Below are positions 1 to 5,910 of a DNA stretch of 8,493 nt, piece after piece. The notes beneath the pieces were generated by a model that was given only the letters and a program-made list of their open reading frames with translations, ran no database searches and was not told the origin of the DNA. The first letter of the stretch is position 1, and each line of letters starts with the position of its first letter. The translations under genes were made by a program, and so were the position numbers. Source of the stretch: CAZYWA01 sp964650975 [NCBI: uncultured bacterium] (GTDB taxonomy: Bacteria; JADJOY01); NCBI GenBank assembly GCA_964650975.1, contig CAZYWA010000347.1, forward strand, positions 1 to 8,493. Reading direction: 5' to 3'.

Positions 1-803
1 AACGCGAGGTAGAACCCGATGTTCTGGCTCGTGAGGCCGCCGCTCACGATCTTGGCGGCCGGGTTGGCGCTCTTGATGGCGCGCCACATCGTGGGAAGCA
101 TGCCGACGGCCGGGTTGCCGCCCACGCCGCCGAAGATGTCCTTGGAGGTGCCGTACCAGAAGCCCTTCGAGTCCGGCTCGTGGATCCCGGTGAAGTAGTC
201 GACGCGCGGCAGGTACTTGCCGGCGAAGAGCGGATCGGGATCGAGCGTGCAGCCGTTGTAGCGAAGCGCCAGCGCGTGAACGAAGTTGTAGAAGGGCGAT
301 TCGGTTCCCGGCGTGTCGGTGGTGAGGACCTTGGGCGGGTACCCGGTGGTCCCGTTCTGGATCCCGGTCGGCTGTGGCCCCAGCCATTCGCCGTCCTTGG
401 TGGTGTAGGCGGACAGATCGACGGGCCAGGTCGAGCTGTCGCCGGCGAACGGGTCCTGTGCACCGCCGCCGGTGAGGACGCGCAGCACCACGTTGGTCAT
501 CCCTTGCTCGAACGCGGTGCGCACCTCGACGTCGAGGTTCTTGAGGTTCGCGGCGTTGAAGTTCACGCCGTCCGGCATCAGGTAGGCCCACTCGACGTTC
601 TTTGCCGTGATCTGGTGCGAGTCGATACCGACGCTCAGCATCAGCGGAAACTGCAACCCCAACACGCCAAGATCACCGAAGGTGGAGATCGGCTTGGTGG
701 TGGTGCCGCCGCACTCGGACTGGGCAGCGGCGCCTCTCGTCCCGAGGATCGAGAGGGCAGCGGCGAGGGACAGGGCTGCCGCGGAACGACGATAGGTTGA
801 CAC
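1..803 (-). CDS. Secreted TIM-barrel glycoside hydrolase-like protein, 3' end outside window
   Basis: I translated this frame directly: 267 residues are present and the gene continues past the left edge. It starts at a GTG (803-801). An in-frame TAG lies directly before it (806-804) and a good GGAGG lies 5 nt upstream, so the start is well fixed. Residues 1-27 form a signal peptide: RR at 5-6, an Ala/Leu-rich core, and a small-residue AAA/Q boundary near 25-28. The protein is therefore exported. The later part resembles clan GH-A barrels such as GH39/GH5: a stretch around 'FYNFVHALALRYNG', then 'DYFTGIHEPDSKGFWYG' (residues 201-217), then 'MWRAIKSANPAAKIVSGG' about 40 residues on. Glu209 aligns with the catalytic acid/base Glu of the usual Asn-Glu-Pro motif, but the Asn is His208 here. 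The nucleophile would lie beyond the window. The family call is from motif resemblance only; the substrate is unknown, and it could be a non-catalytic relative. Confidence 0.6.
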   Translation of the reverse strand, partial: MSTYRRSAAALSLAAALSILGTRGAAAQSECGGTTTKPISTFGDLGVLGLQFPLMLSVGIDSHQITAKNVEWAYLMPDGVNFNAANLKNLDVEVRTAFEQGMTNVVLRVLTGGGAQDPFAGDSSTWPVDLSAYTTKDGEWLGPQPTGIQNGTTGYPPKVLTTDTPGTESPFYNFVHALALRYNGCTLDPDPLFAGKYLPRVDYFTGIHEPDSKGFWYGTSKDIFGGVGGNPAVGMLPTMWRAIKSANPAAKIVSGGLTSQNIGFYLA

Positions 804-808
804 CTAAG

Positions 809-813
809 CCTCC
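809..813 (-). promoter_or_regulatory. Shine-Dalgarno GGAGG fixing the GTG start at 803
   Basis: The minus strand reads GGAGG, five bases (CTTAG), then GTG. The TAG just before the GTG closes the frame upstream, and the next in-frame Met is more than 50 residues inside, after the signal peptide. This site therefore decides the start of the secreted glycosidase-like gene. Confidence 0.8.
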
Positions 814-855
814 AGATTTCTGGTGGGGGATGCGTCAGTGAGCGACATAGTCATA

Positions 856-871
856 GGCAAGACGCAGGCCA
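856..871 (-). promoter_or_regulatory. Candidate sigma-54 (-24/-12) promoter
   Basis: The minus strand reads TGGCCTGCGTCTTGCC. The GG and GC dinucleotides are separated by exactly 10 bases, as required for RpoN promoters (consensus TGGCAC-N5-TTGC). The outer TGGC and TTGC blocks match; the two bases after TGGC do not. Transcription would begin near position 845, leaving about 40 nt of leader before the GTG at 803. I saw no convincing sigma-70 pair in the same stretch. A chance match is possible, and no RpoN activator gene is in the window. Confidence 0.35.
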
Positions 872-874
872 CGA

Positions 875-908
875 TTTCGTGACAAATGCGTCCCCACCTT
901 TCGTCACA
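875..908. repeat. Paired TTTCGT(G/C)ACA repeat, possible operator
   Basis: On the plus strand TTTCGTGACA (875-884) and TTTCGTCACA (899-908) agree at nine of ten positions with a 24-bp period. The same bases also form an inverted pair, GTGAC (879-883) with GTCAC (902-906). The pair lies directly upstream of the candidate promoter of the glycosidase-like gene, where a regulator would bind. No known regulator site was recognised. Confidence 0.35.
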
Positions 909-972
909 TTTCAGATACATGGGGCGGGTTGCAGCAGCCGAGCGCGGATCGGATCGATCCGGTGGCGCTACG

Positions 973-1005
973 GCAACTAAAGGTTACTAAAGCAACTTTT
1001 GTTGC
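973..1005. repeat. Phased ACTAAAG repeats plus GCAAC-TTTT-GTTGC dyad
   Basis: ACTAAAG occurs at 976-982 and 986-992, exactly one helical turn apart, flanked by GCAAC at 973-977 (one base off: GGCAAC block) and 992-996. The second GCAAC forms a 5-bp dyad with GTTGC at 1001-1005 around TTTT. This A+T-rich island stands out from its GC-rich surroundings. It lies about 130 bp upstream of the predicted transcription start of the glycosidase-like gene, a normal distance for an activator site. The binding protein is unknown. Confidence 0.35.
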
Positions 1006-1060
1006 AGACCGCGAGACCCGCTGCCCCCGGTCTGACGCGGAGCCGGGATGCCGTCGATGT

Positions 1061-1125
1061 CAGCCGGCAGTCGGGCCGGCTGTCGCGAACCGACTGATTT
1101 CCGACGAATCGCCAATAAATTGGCG
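1061..1125 (-). terminator. Two hairpins downstream of kinase gene, possible weak terminator
   Basis: Reading from the kinase stop at 1142, a hairpin with arms CGCCAA/TTGGCG and a 4-nt loop lies at 1125-1110. A second with 8-bp arms CAGCCGGC/GCCGGCTG and a 6-nt loop lies at 1082-1061. Both stems are perfect. Neither is followed by a T-run, so they do not meet the intrinsic-terminator pattern. They could pause polymerase or protect the 3' end. Confidence 0.3.
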
Positions 1126-1141
1126 GATGGGCGGGGGCTGT

Positions 1142-3079
1142 CTAGGTCCCGGAATTTTGGTCCAGGATCGATCGGACCCGGGAGACCAGGTCCTGAGGCG
1201 TGAAGGGTTTGCGCAGCAACTCGAACCGCTCGCGTGGCTCCTTCAGAGCCGCCTGATCGGACGAGTACCCGGTCATGAGCAGCACCCGCATGGTGGGAAA
1301 GCGATCGAGCAGCGCCGCGGCGACCTGCGGTCCCGTGAACCCGGGCATGACGACGTCGCTCACCAGCAGGTCGATCGGTGCCTCTTGCTCGCGAGCGTAG
1401 GCCAGGGCGGCCACGCCGTCCGGGCAGGCATCGACGCGATAACCCCGTCCGCGCAGCACCTGCACCGACACCTCGCGCACCATGGGATCGTCCTCGACCA
1501 CCAGGATCCGTTCCGCGCCGCCCGCCACCAGCAGGGCTGGCTCGGCCGCCTGCTTCGCCATCGAGTCCGTGGCCTGGGGAAGCACGAAGTGGAACCGGCT
1601 ACCTTCACCTGGCTCGCTCTCCGCCCAGATGTGACCGCCCAGCTGTTTCACGATGCCGTAGCAGGTCGCCAGGCCCAGGCCGGTGCCCGCGCCGGCGGGC
1701 TTGGTGGTGAAGAACGGCTCGAAGAGCCGTGCCATGGTCTCGCTGCTCATGCCGGTGCCGGTGTCGGCCACCGTCACCTGCACCGCGGGGCCCGCCATCA
1801 CCCCCGGGAAGGCGAGCCCACTGTCGCGCTCGATCTCGATCACCCGGGTCTCGATGACCAGCGTTCCGCCCGCCGGCATCGAATCGCGCGCGTTGACCGC
1901 GAGGTTGAGCAGCACCTGCTCGATCTGGGCCGGATCGGCGAGCACCGGATGAACGGTGGGCGCGTGCTGCGTGAACAGCCGCACCTTCTCGGTCACCACG
2001 CGGGACACGAGACCCGCGAGCCGGTCGATCAGCTCGACCAGATCGACCACGCGGGGCTCGCCCGACTGGATGCGCGCGAACGCGAGCAGCTGCCGCGTCA
2101 GCGCGCCGCCGCGCTCGGCCGCCTGCGCGATCCGGTCGAGATCCTCCCGGACCGACGAGCCCTCCTCGGTCTCCTCGCGGGCCAGATGGGCACAGGTCAC
2201 GATCGCCGTTAGCAGGTTGTTGAAGTCGTGCGCCACGCCCCCGGCCAGGCGCCCGATCGCGTCCATCTTCTGCGACTGGCGAAGCTGCTCCTCGAGCCGC
2301 TTGCGGTCGGTCAGGTCGCGGACCATCCCCATGAAGCGACGTGCGCCGCCCACCCAGAACTCGGAGACCGTGAGCTCGAGCGGGAACTCGTGGCCGTCCT
2401 TGCGGCGCGCCAGGACTTCGCGGCGGATACCGATGATGTTGGGACGGCCCCCGGCGACCACTCTCCGCATGCTCTGGCCGTGCTCGTCCACCAGCGACGC
2501 GGGCATCAGCATCTCGACGCGCTGACCGAGCACCTCGGTGGACCGATAGCCGAAGATCTGCTCGGCCATCGGGTTGAAGGTCTCGATCCGCGAATCACCG
2601 TCGATCACCACGATCCCGTCGAGCGCCGCGTCGACGATGGCCCTGAGCCGAGCCTCGTTCTCGTGGACCGAGCGCTCGGCGGCACCGAGCGCGCGGCGCT
2701 CCTCGCCGCCGCGCACCGCGCGCTGCACCGCCGGCACCAGCCACGCGAGCGCGTCCTTGTGGACGAAGTCGTCCGCGCCCGAGTGCACCAGATCGAGCGC
2801 CGTGGCCTGGTCGGCGAATCCCGAAACCACGATGAACGGTGTCGCGATGCCGCGCTCGCGGAGCCCCGCCAGCACGGCGCGCGCGTCGAAATCCGGCAGG
2901 TGGTAGTCGCACAGCACCAGGTCCCAGGTCGGCTGCCGTAGCGCCGCCTCGAATTCCTCGCGCTTCGCGATCGCCTGCACCTCGAATGGCAGGCCCCCAC
3001 GCGAGAGCGCCCGCAGGATCAGCGCGACGTCGTTGGGATCGTCCTCGAGCAGCAGGACCCGCACGGGTGTCATCGGCAT
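1142..3079 (-). CDS. Soluble hybrid sensor histidine kinase (REC-PAS-HisKA-HATPase-REC)
   Basis: 645 residues in five domains. The N-terminal receiver (about 5-122) has acidic Asp13/Asp14, phosphoacceptor Asp58 ([10 protein letters not shown]), Ser86 and Lys108. A PAS domain (about 140-262) ends in the usual 'DLTDRK' linker. HisKA carries His284 in AHDFNN. The ATPase has an N box around Asn392/Asn396 (LNLAVNARD), G1 DTGTG at 439-443, F box FEPFFTTK and G2 GTGLGL at 465-470. The C-terminal receiver (about 524-640) has Asp530/Asp531, Asp575 ([10 protein letters not shown]), Thr603 and Lys624. All phosphotransfer residues are intact. No membrane segment or signal peptide is visible, so it should sense a cytosolic ligand or be driven through its own N-terminal receiver by another kinase. 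The start at 3079 lacks a clear Shine-Dalgarno; ATG at 3073 is an alternative. No partner regulator with an output domain lies in the window. The 152-bp gap to glcF shows no recognised signal. Confidence 0.93.
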   Translation of the reverse strand: MPMTPVRVLLLEDDPNDVALILRALSRGGLPFEVQAIAKREEFEAALRQPTWDLVLCDYHLPDFDARAVLAGLRERGIATPFIVVSGFADQATALDLVHSGADDFVHKDALAWLVPAVQRAVRGGEERRALGAAERSVHENEARLRAIVDAALDGIVVIDGDSRIETFNPMAEQIFGYRSTEVLGQRVEMLMPASLVDEHGQSMRRVVAGGRPNIIGIRREVLARRKDGHEFPLELTVSEFWVGGARRFMGMVRDLTDRKRLEEQLRQSQKMDAIGRLAGGVAHDFNNLLTAIVTCAHLAREETEEGSSVREDLDRIAQAAERGGALTRQLLAFARIQSGEPRVVDLVELIDRLAGLVSRVVTEKVRLFTQHAPTVHPVLADPAQIEQVLLNLAVNARDSMPAGGTLVIETRVIEIERDSGLAFPGVMAGPAVQVTVADTGTGMSSETMARLFEPFFTTKPAGAGTGLGLATCYGIVKQLGGHIWAESEPGEGSRFHFVLPQATDSMAKQAAEPALLVAGGAERILVVEDDPMVREVSVQVLRGRGYRVDACPDGVAALAYAREQEAPIDLLVSDVVMPGFTGPQVAAALLDRFPTMRVLLMTGYSSDQAALKEPRERFELLRKPFTPQDLVSRVRSILDQNSGT

Positions 3080-3231
3080 TCGCGACGTGCGCGAGCCACG
3101 GCCGCTACGGCCGCCGAGCGTCGCGCGTCACGCCGGAGACTACACCACACCCAAGCGCTGGCTCTCGGCTGGGGAAGCGCCCGCCGATCGACCGGTCTCG
3201 ATGGTGTCTCGTCGTTCCGCGGCCGCGGCGG

Positions 3232-4611
3232 TCAGAAGCCGTGGGCGCGTGCGAGAAGTGCCACCGGATGGATTACCTCGATCGGCAGGTCCGTTTCGCG
3301 CAGGCCGGCGGCGATGTGCATGTGGCATCCGGGGTTGCCGGTGACCAGCAGCGCGGCGCCGGTCTCGCGGATCGCGTCGATCTTCTCCGCGAGCACCCGA
3401 TTCGCCATGCCCGGCCGCAGCACGTTGTAGATGCCGGCGCTTCCGCAACACAGCTCGGCGCCGCGCAGCGGAATCAGCTCGAGCCCGGGAATCGAGCGCA
3501 GCAGGAGCTCAGGAGCCCGTGCCACGCGCTGCGCGTGCAGCAGGTGGCAGGGAGGATGGTAGGTCGCCGCGATCGCAAGCGGACCCGGCGGAGTGGACGG
3601 AGTCGCTTCCGCCAGCAGCTCGGTCACGTTGCGCACCCGCGACTCGAAACGCCGCGCGGCGTCGGCCACGCCCGGAGCGTCGCCGAAGTGCCGGCTCAGG
3701 TCGCGCAGCATGGCGCCGCAGCCCGCCGCGGTGGTGGCCACGAAATCGATGCCGCCTGGCTCGCCGACACCCAGTGCGCGCGACGCGTCCAGGTTGCGCC
3801 GCGCGAGCGCCAGCGCGCGCCCTTGCCGGCCGGAGTGGAGGTCGAGCGCGCCGCAACAGCGCTCGTCGGGGATCGGCACGACCTCGTAGCCGTAGTGGCG
3901 AAGCAGCCGCGCCGCCTGCTCGTTGACCTCTCCGAAGAGCGCGTCGCCGACGCATCCTCGGAAGAGCGCCACTCGTGCTCGGCGCGCGTGGATCTCGGCC
4001 CGCGGCCAGGGGGTGGCCGAGAGACTCGCGCTGGCGCCCCGGCTGCTGGCGATCTTCTCGGGAACCAGCTTCTCCATCATTCGCAGGCGCGGAGGAAGAA
4101 GAGATGTCCAGTGGCGGCGACGAATCCATCGCCGCACTCCGCTTCGCACGTAGAGCCGTAGCGGGGCCGCCAGGAGTTGGGCGACGCGACGATCGGAGAG
4201 CGCGTCGAGTGCGGCGTTCCGGACGCGGGTGGTCCAAGCCCGATTCTCGGTCGCCGATCCGCGCTCCGCGCGCGCGTCGCGCACCACTTCCAGCATCTCG
4301 CCGTAGCGGACACCGGCTGGGCAGACCGTTTCGCAAGCGCGACAGCCGAGGCAGTCGTCGAGATGCCGAGCCGCGTCGCCCACGAGCTCGATCCGCCCTT
4401 CCGCGAATCCCCTCATGAGCACGATCCGCCCGCGCGGTGACGACGGCTCGAGCCCCGTTACCCGGTAGGTGGCGCACGAGGTGAGGCACATCCCGCAGTG
4501 CACGCAGTCGAGGCTCGCCTGATACGCGGGCAGTGTCGCAAGCTCGATGCGCGGGCTCGCGTCGCCGTCGAGCGCCGGACCGAGCCGGCTCGAGATATCG
4601 ATCTCGCTCAT
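3232..4611 (-). CDS. glcF: Glycolate oxidase iron-sulfur subunit GlcF
   Basis: 459 residues. GlcF carries electrons from the flavin subunits GlcD/GlcE of glycolate oxidase (glycolate to glyoxylate) toward the respiratory chain at the membrane. Two [4Fe-4S] ferredoxin-type motifs are complete: C36-x2-C39-x2-C42-x3-C46 and C87-x2-C90-x2-C93-x3-C97-P. Two CCG (heterodisulfide-reductase-like) domains follow: C220, C252-C253-G, C298 and C355, C388-C389-G, C429. All their cysteines are present. It is longer than Escherichia coli GlcF (about 407 residues), the extra length being a short N-terminal extension and an Arg-rich linker (about 110-215) between the Fe-S and CCG parts. It lies on the same strand as glcD-glcE but 237 bp beyond glcE, so coupling is loosened. 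The start at 4611 has only a weak ribosome-binding site. LldE/DsrK-like relatives share the CCG domain, but the neighbours settle the call. Confidence 0.93.
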   Translation of the reverse strand: MSEIDISSRLGPALDGDASPRIELATLPAYQASLDCVHCGMCLTSCATYRVTGLEPSSPRGRIVLMRGFAEGRIELVGDAARHLDDCLGCRACETVCPAGVRYGEMLEVVRDARAERGSATENRAWTTRVRNAALDALSDRRVAQLLAAPLRLYVRSGVRRWIRRRHWTSLLPPRLRMMEKLVPEKIASSRGASASLSATPWPRAEIHARRARVALFRGCVGDALFGEVNEQAARLLRHYGYEVVPIPDERCCGALDLHSGRQGRALALARRNLDASRALGVGEPGGIDFVATTAAGCGAMLRDLSRHFGDAPGVADAARRFESRVRNVTELLAEATPSTPPGPLAIAATYHPPCHLLHAQRVARAPELLLRSIPGLELIPLRGAELCCGSAGIYNVLRPGMANRVLAEKIDAIRETGAALLVTGNPGCHMHIAAGLRETDLPIEVIHPVALLARAHGF

Positions 4612-4678
4612 CAGCGCGAGCGTAATCGGCCCGCGGCGGCCACGGCGGCGCTCAGTGCGTGTGAAGCACTTCGCTTGT

Positions 4679-4724
4679 CAGTCGGTTCGGGGATGTCCAC
4701 TCGCCGTCACCCCCGAACCGACTG
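4679..4724. repeat. 14-bp perfect inverted repeat with 18-nt loop before glcF
   Basis: Arms CAGTCGGTTCGGGG (4679-4692) and CCCCGAACCGACTG (4711-4724) are perfectly complementary around an 18-nt spacer. It lies in the glcE-glcF gap, its near end 67 bp upstream of the glcF start. In the glc transcript it would fold as a strong stem-loop. In DNA it could be an operator. Its TCGGGGGTG block also occurs in the neighbouring 73-bp element (4781-4789), so the two may be related repeat modules. There is no T-run, so it is not a standard terminator. Confidence 0.6.
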
Positions 4725-4740
4725 CTCACGTGGATCTTGG

Positions 4741-4763
4741 GCCGGCGCCGAGAGGCGCCCGGC
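4741..4763. repeat. GC-rich hairpin between the element and the glcF-proximal dyad
   Basis: GCCG + GCGCC pairs with GGCGC + CGGC (one bulged C) around GAGA on the plus strand (TCTC in the glc transcript). It follows the conserved tail of the 73-bp element, with only 9 nt between, and may be the distal part of that element. The second copy of the element reaches the window edge before this point, so this cannot be tested here. Confidence 0.5.
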
Positions 4764-4772
4764 GAACGCAGT

Positions 4773-4845
4773 GAGCCGACTCGGGGGTGGGGCCCCGGCC
4801 GGATTTACTCCGGACGGGGCGGGGGGCTTGAAAAGCCCCCCGGGA
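4773..4845 (-). repeat. 73-bp structured 3' element, copy A, behind glcE
   Basis: In the direction of glcE transcription this starts 5 nt after the TGA stop. In order it has: TCCC; hairpin 1 (arms 4841-4833 and 4829-4821, 9 bp, 3-nt loop); hairpin 2 (outer arms GCCCCG/CGGGGC at 4820-4815 and 4797-4792, one mismatch, inner 5-bp stem TCCGG/CCGGA type, loop of five); and the tail CCCCACCCCCGAGTCGGCTC (one base differs from copy B). It matches the region at 8420-8492 nearly throughout except inside hairpin 2, where pairing is kept but bases differ. It probably ends or attenuates transcription after glcE, or stabilises the glcDE message. Confidence 0.8.
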
Positions 4846-4848
4846 AAT

Positions 4849-5910
4849 TCAGATGCCCCCCACGAAGCGGCCGGGATTCAGCACTCGCTCGGGGTCGTAG
4901 AGGTCCTTGAGCTTGCGCATCCACGCGATCGATCGCGGTGGCTCGCCCCACACGTCGAGCGCGCGCTTCCATTCGGATGGCGCCGCGAGCACCAGCACGC
5001 AACCGCCGGCCTCCGTGGCCGCGCCCCGGGTGCGGTCGAGCAGCATGGCGAGCACTTCCGGGAGGACGGTTCGGTCGGCGCCCTCCGCGCCGATCATCGC
5101 GATCCTCGCGACGCCCGTGCTCGCGGAGGCTCGCACATCGAGCCGCGCATTCGAGCCGGCCATGGCGTCGCTCGCCTCGTGCAGCACCGCGCCGAGCGCG
5201 CCGGGGGGCACGCGAATCTCGATGCGAGCGTCGCAGAGCGGCTCTCCCTCCGCGCGTGCGGGCTCGACCGCCGCCGCGCAGCGCGTTCGCACCGTGAGCT
5301 CGACGATCACGCCGAGGGTACCGAGGGCTCCGATGTGCAGCTTGCCGATGTCGAGCCCGGCCACGTTCTTCGCGACTCGCGCACCGTGATTGGTGATCGA
5401 GCCATCCGGATGCGCGACCTTCATTCCGATCACCGCCCAGCGCGGTCCCGACGGCCGCGGCCGGTCGAAGGCGTCGCTCCTCGTGGCGGTGCTGCCGCCC
5501 AGCGAGCCGCCGTCCACGATCGGCCAATCGCCGACGAGCGTTTGTCCGTCGGCAGTGACCGCCGCCTCCGTATCCGCGAGAGCGGTGGCCGGACCGCAGA
5601 TCAGGACCTGATCCCGAGGCGACCAGTCGGTGATTCCGCGCAGCTTGCCCAGGTCGAGCAGCAGATCGGCGCGCTCCGGTGGGCGCCCGAGCGTGCGCTT
5701 CGTTCCGCCGGCGGTGGGAATCACCGCGAGCCTCTCCCGAGCCGCCATCGCGAGGAGCTCCGCGACCTCGGCCGCGCACTCGGGTCGAGCGACCGCATGA
5801 GGCAGGAGGCCGTCGACGCGATCGGAGGCGTCGAGCGGCGCCCGCACCGCGTTCGAGCCGATCGTGCTCGCGACCAGCTCGCGCACCCGCCCTGGATCGA
5901 ACACCGTCAT
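4849..5910 (-). CDS. glcE: Glycolate oxidase FAD-binding subunit GlcE
   Basis: 353 residues, close to the usual size (about 350). The reading frame is open far upstream inside glcD, but homologous sequence begins at MTVFDPGRVREL (ATG 5910-5908). This ATG overlaps the glcD TGA as ATGA, indicating translational coupling. It has the PCMH-type FAD-binding fold of GlcD/GlcE proteins: 'PTAGGTKRTLG' at 65-75, 'GPATALADTEAAV' at 106-118, 'VDGGSLGGSTATR' at 132-144, then 'VAKNVAGLDIGKLHIGALGT' at 179-198. The C-terminus 'LYDPERVLNPGRF' (337-349) is typical of the family. It is a partner flavoprotein of GlcD in the glycolate oxidase complex. It lacks the long catalytic C-terminal domain of GlcD, as expected. 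One departure: 'NVAGLD' where family members usually have 'NVAGYD'. The stop is followed 5 nt later by the 73-bp element. Confidence 0.92.
   Translation of the reverse strand: MTVFDPGRVRELVASTIGSNAVRAPLDASDRVDGLLPHAVARPECAAEVAELLAMAARERLAVIPTAGGTKRTLGRPPERADLLLDLGKLRGITDWSPRDQVLICGPATALADTEAAVTADGQTLVGDWPIVDGGSLGGSTATRSDAFDRPRPSGPRWAVIGMKVAHPDGSITNHGARVAKNVAGLDIGKLHIGALGTLGVIVELTVRTRCAAAVEPARAEGEPLCDARIEIRVPPGALGAVLHEASDAMAGSNARLDVRASASTGVARIAMIGAEGADRTVLPEVLAMLLDRTRGAATEAGGCVLVLAAPSEWKRALDVWGEPPRSIAWMRKLKDLYDPERVLNPGRFVGGI

Larger units (their letters stand above)
804..1141. other. 338-bp intergenic control region
   Basis: This is the gap between the stop of the hybrid kinase gene (1142) and the start of the glycosidase-like gene (803), both on the minus strand. 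I see no credible gene in it. It is visibly more A+T-rich than its surroundings around 875-1005. It holds, reading in the minus direction, two small hairpins after the kinase gene, a cluster of phased direct repeats and a dyad at 1005-973, a second repeat pair at 908-875, a sigma-54-like promoter match at 871-856 and the ribosome-binding site. The size and content suggest that the downstream gene has its own regulated promoter rather than being read through from the kinase. Confidence 0.6.

Noticed and set aside
44-463. Minus-strand 139-codon frame within the left partial gene
   Set aside because: It is Pro/Arg/Thr/Ser-rich. The overlapping frame from GTG 803 has a signal peptide, ribosome-binding site and glycosidase-like motifs.
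788-790. Twin-arginine (Tat) signal in the left gene
   Set aside because: RR is present at residues 5-6, but the following residues lack the S-R-R-x-F-L-K pattern; an ordinary Sec signal fits better.
929-2212. Plus-strand open frame of 427 codons opposite the kinase
   Set aside because: It is a shadow of the kinase gene caused by high G+C, low-complexity and without known motifs.
3217-3228. Perfect palindrome CCGCGGCCGCGG in the glcF-kinase gap
   Set aside because: It is short, all-G/C and likely by chance at this base composition, with no flanking signal.
2839-4161. Plus-strand frame opposite the kinase start and glcF
   Set aside because: It spans two genuine opposite-strand genes and the gap between them, and is Arg/Ala/Pro-rich with no motif.
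4679-4845. CRISPR array or insertion-sequence end
   Set aside because: The repeats are hairpins of different sequence without regular spacers, and no transposase, target-site duplication or cas gene is seen.
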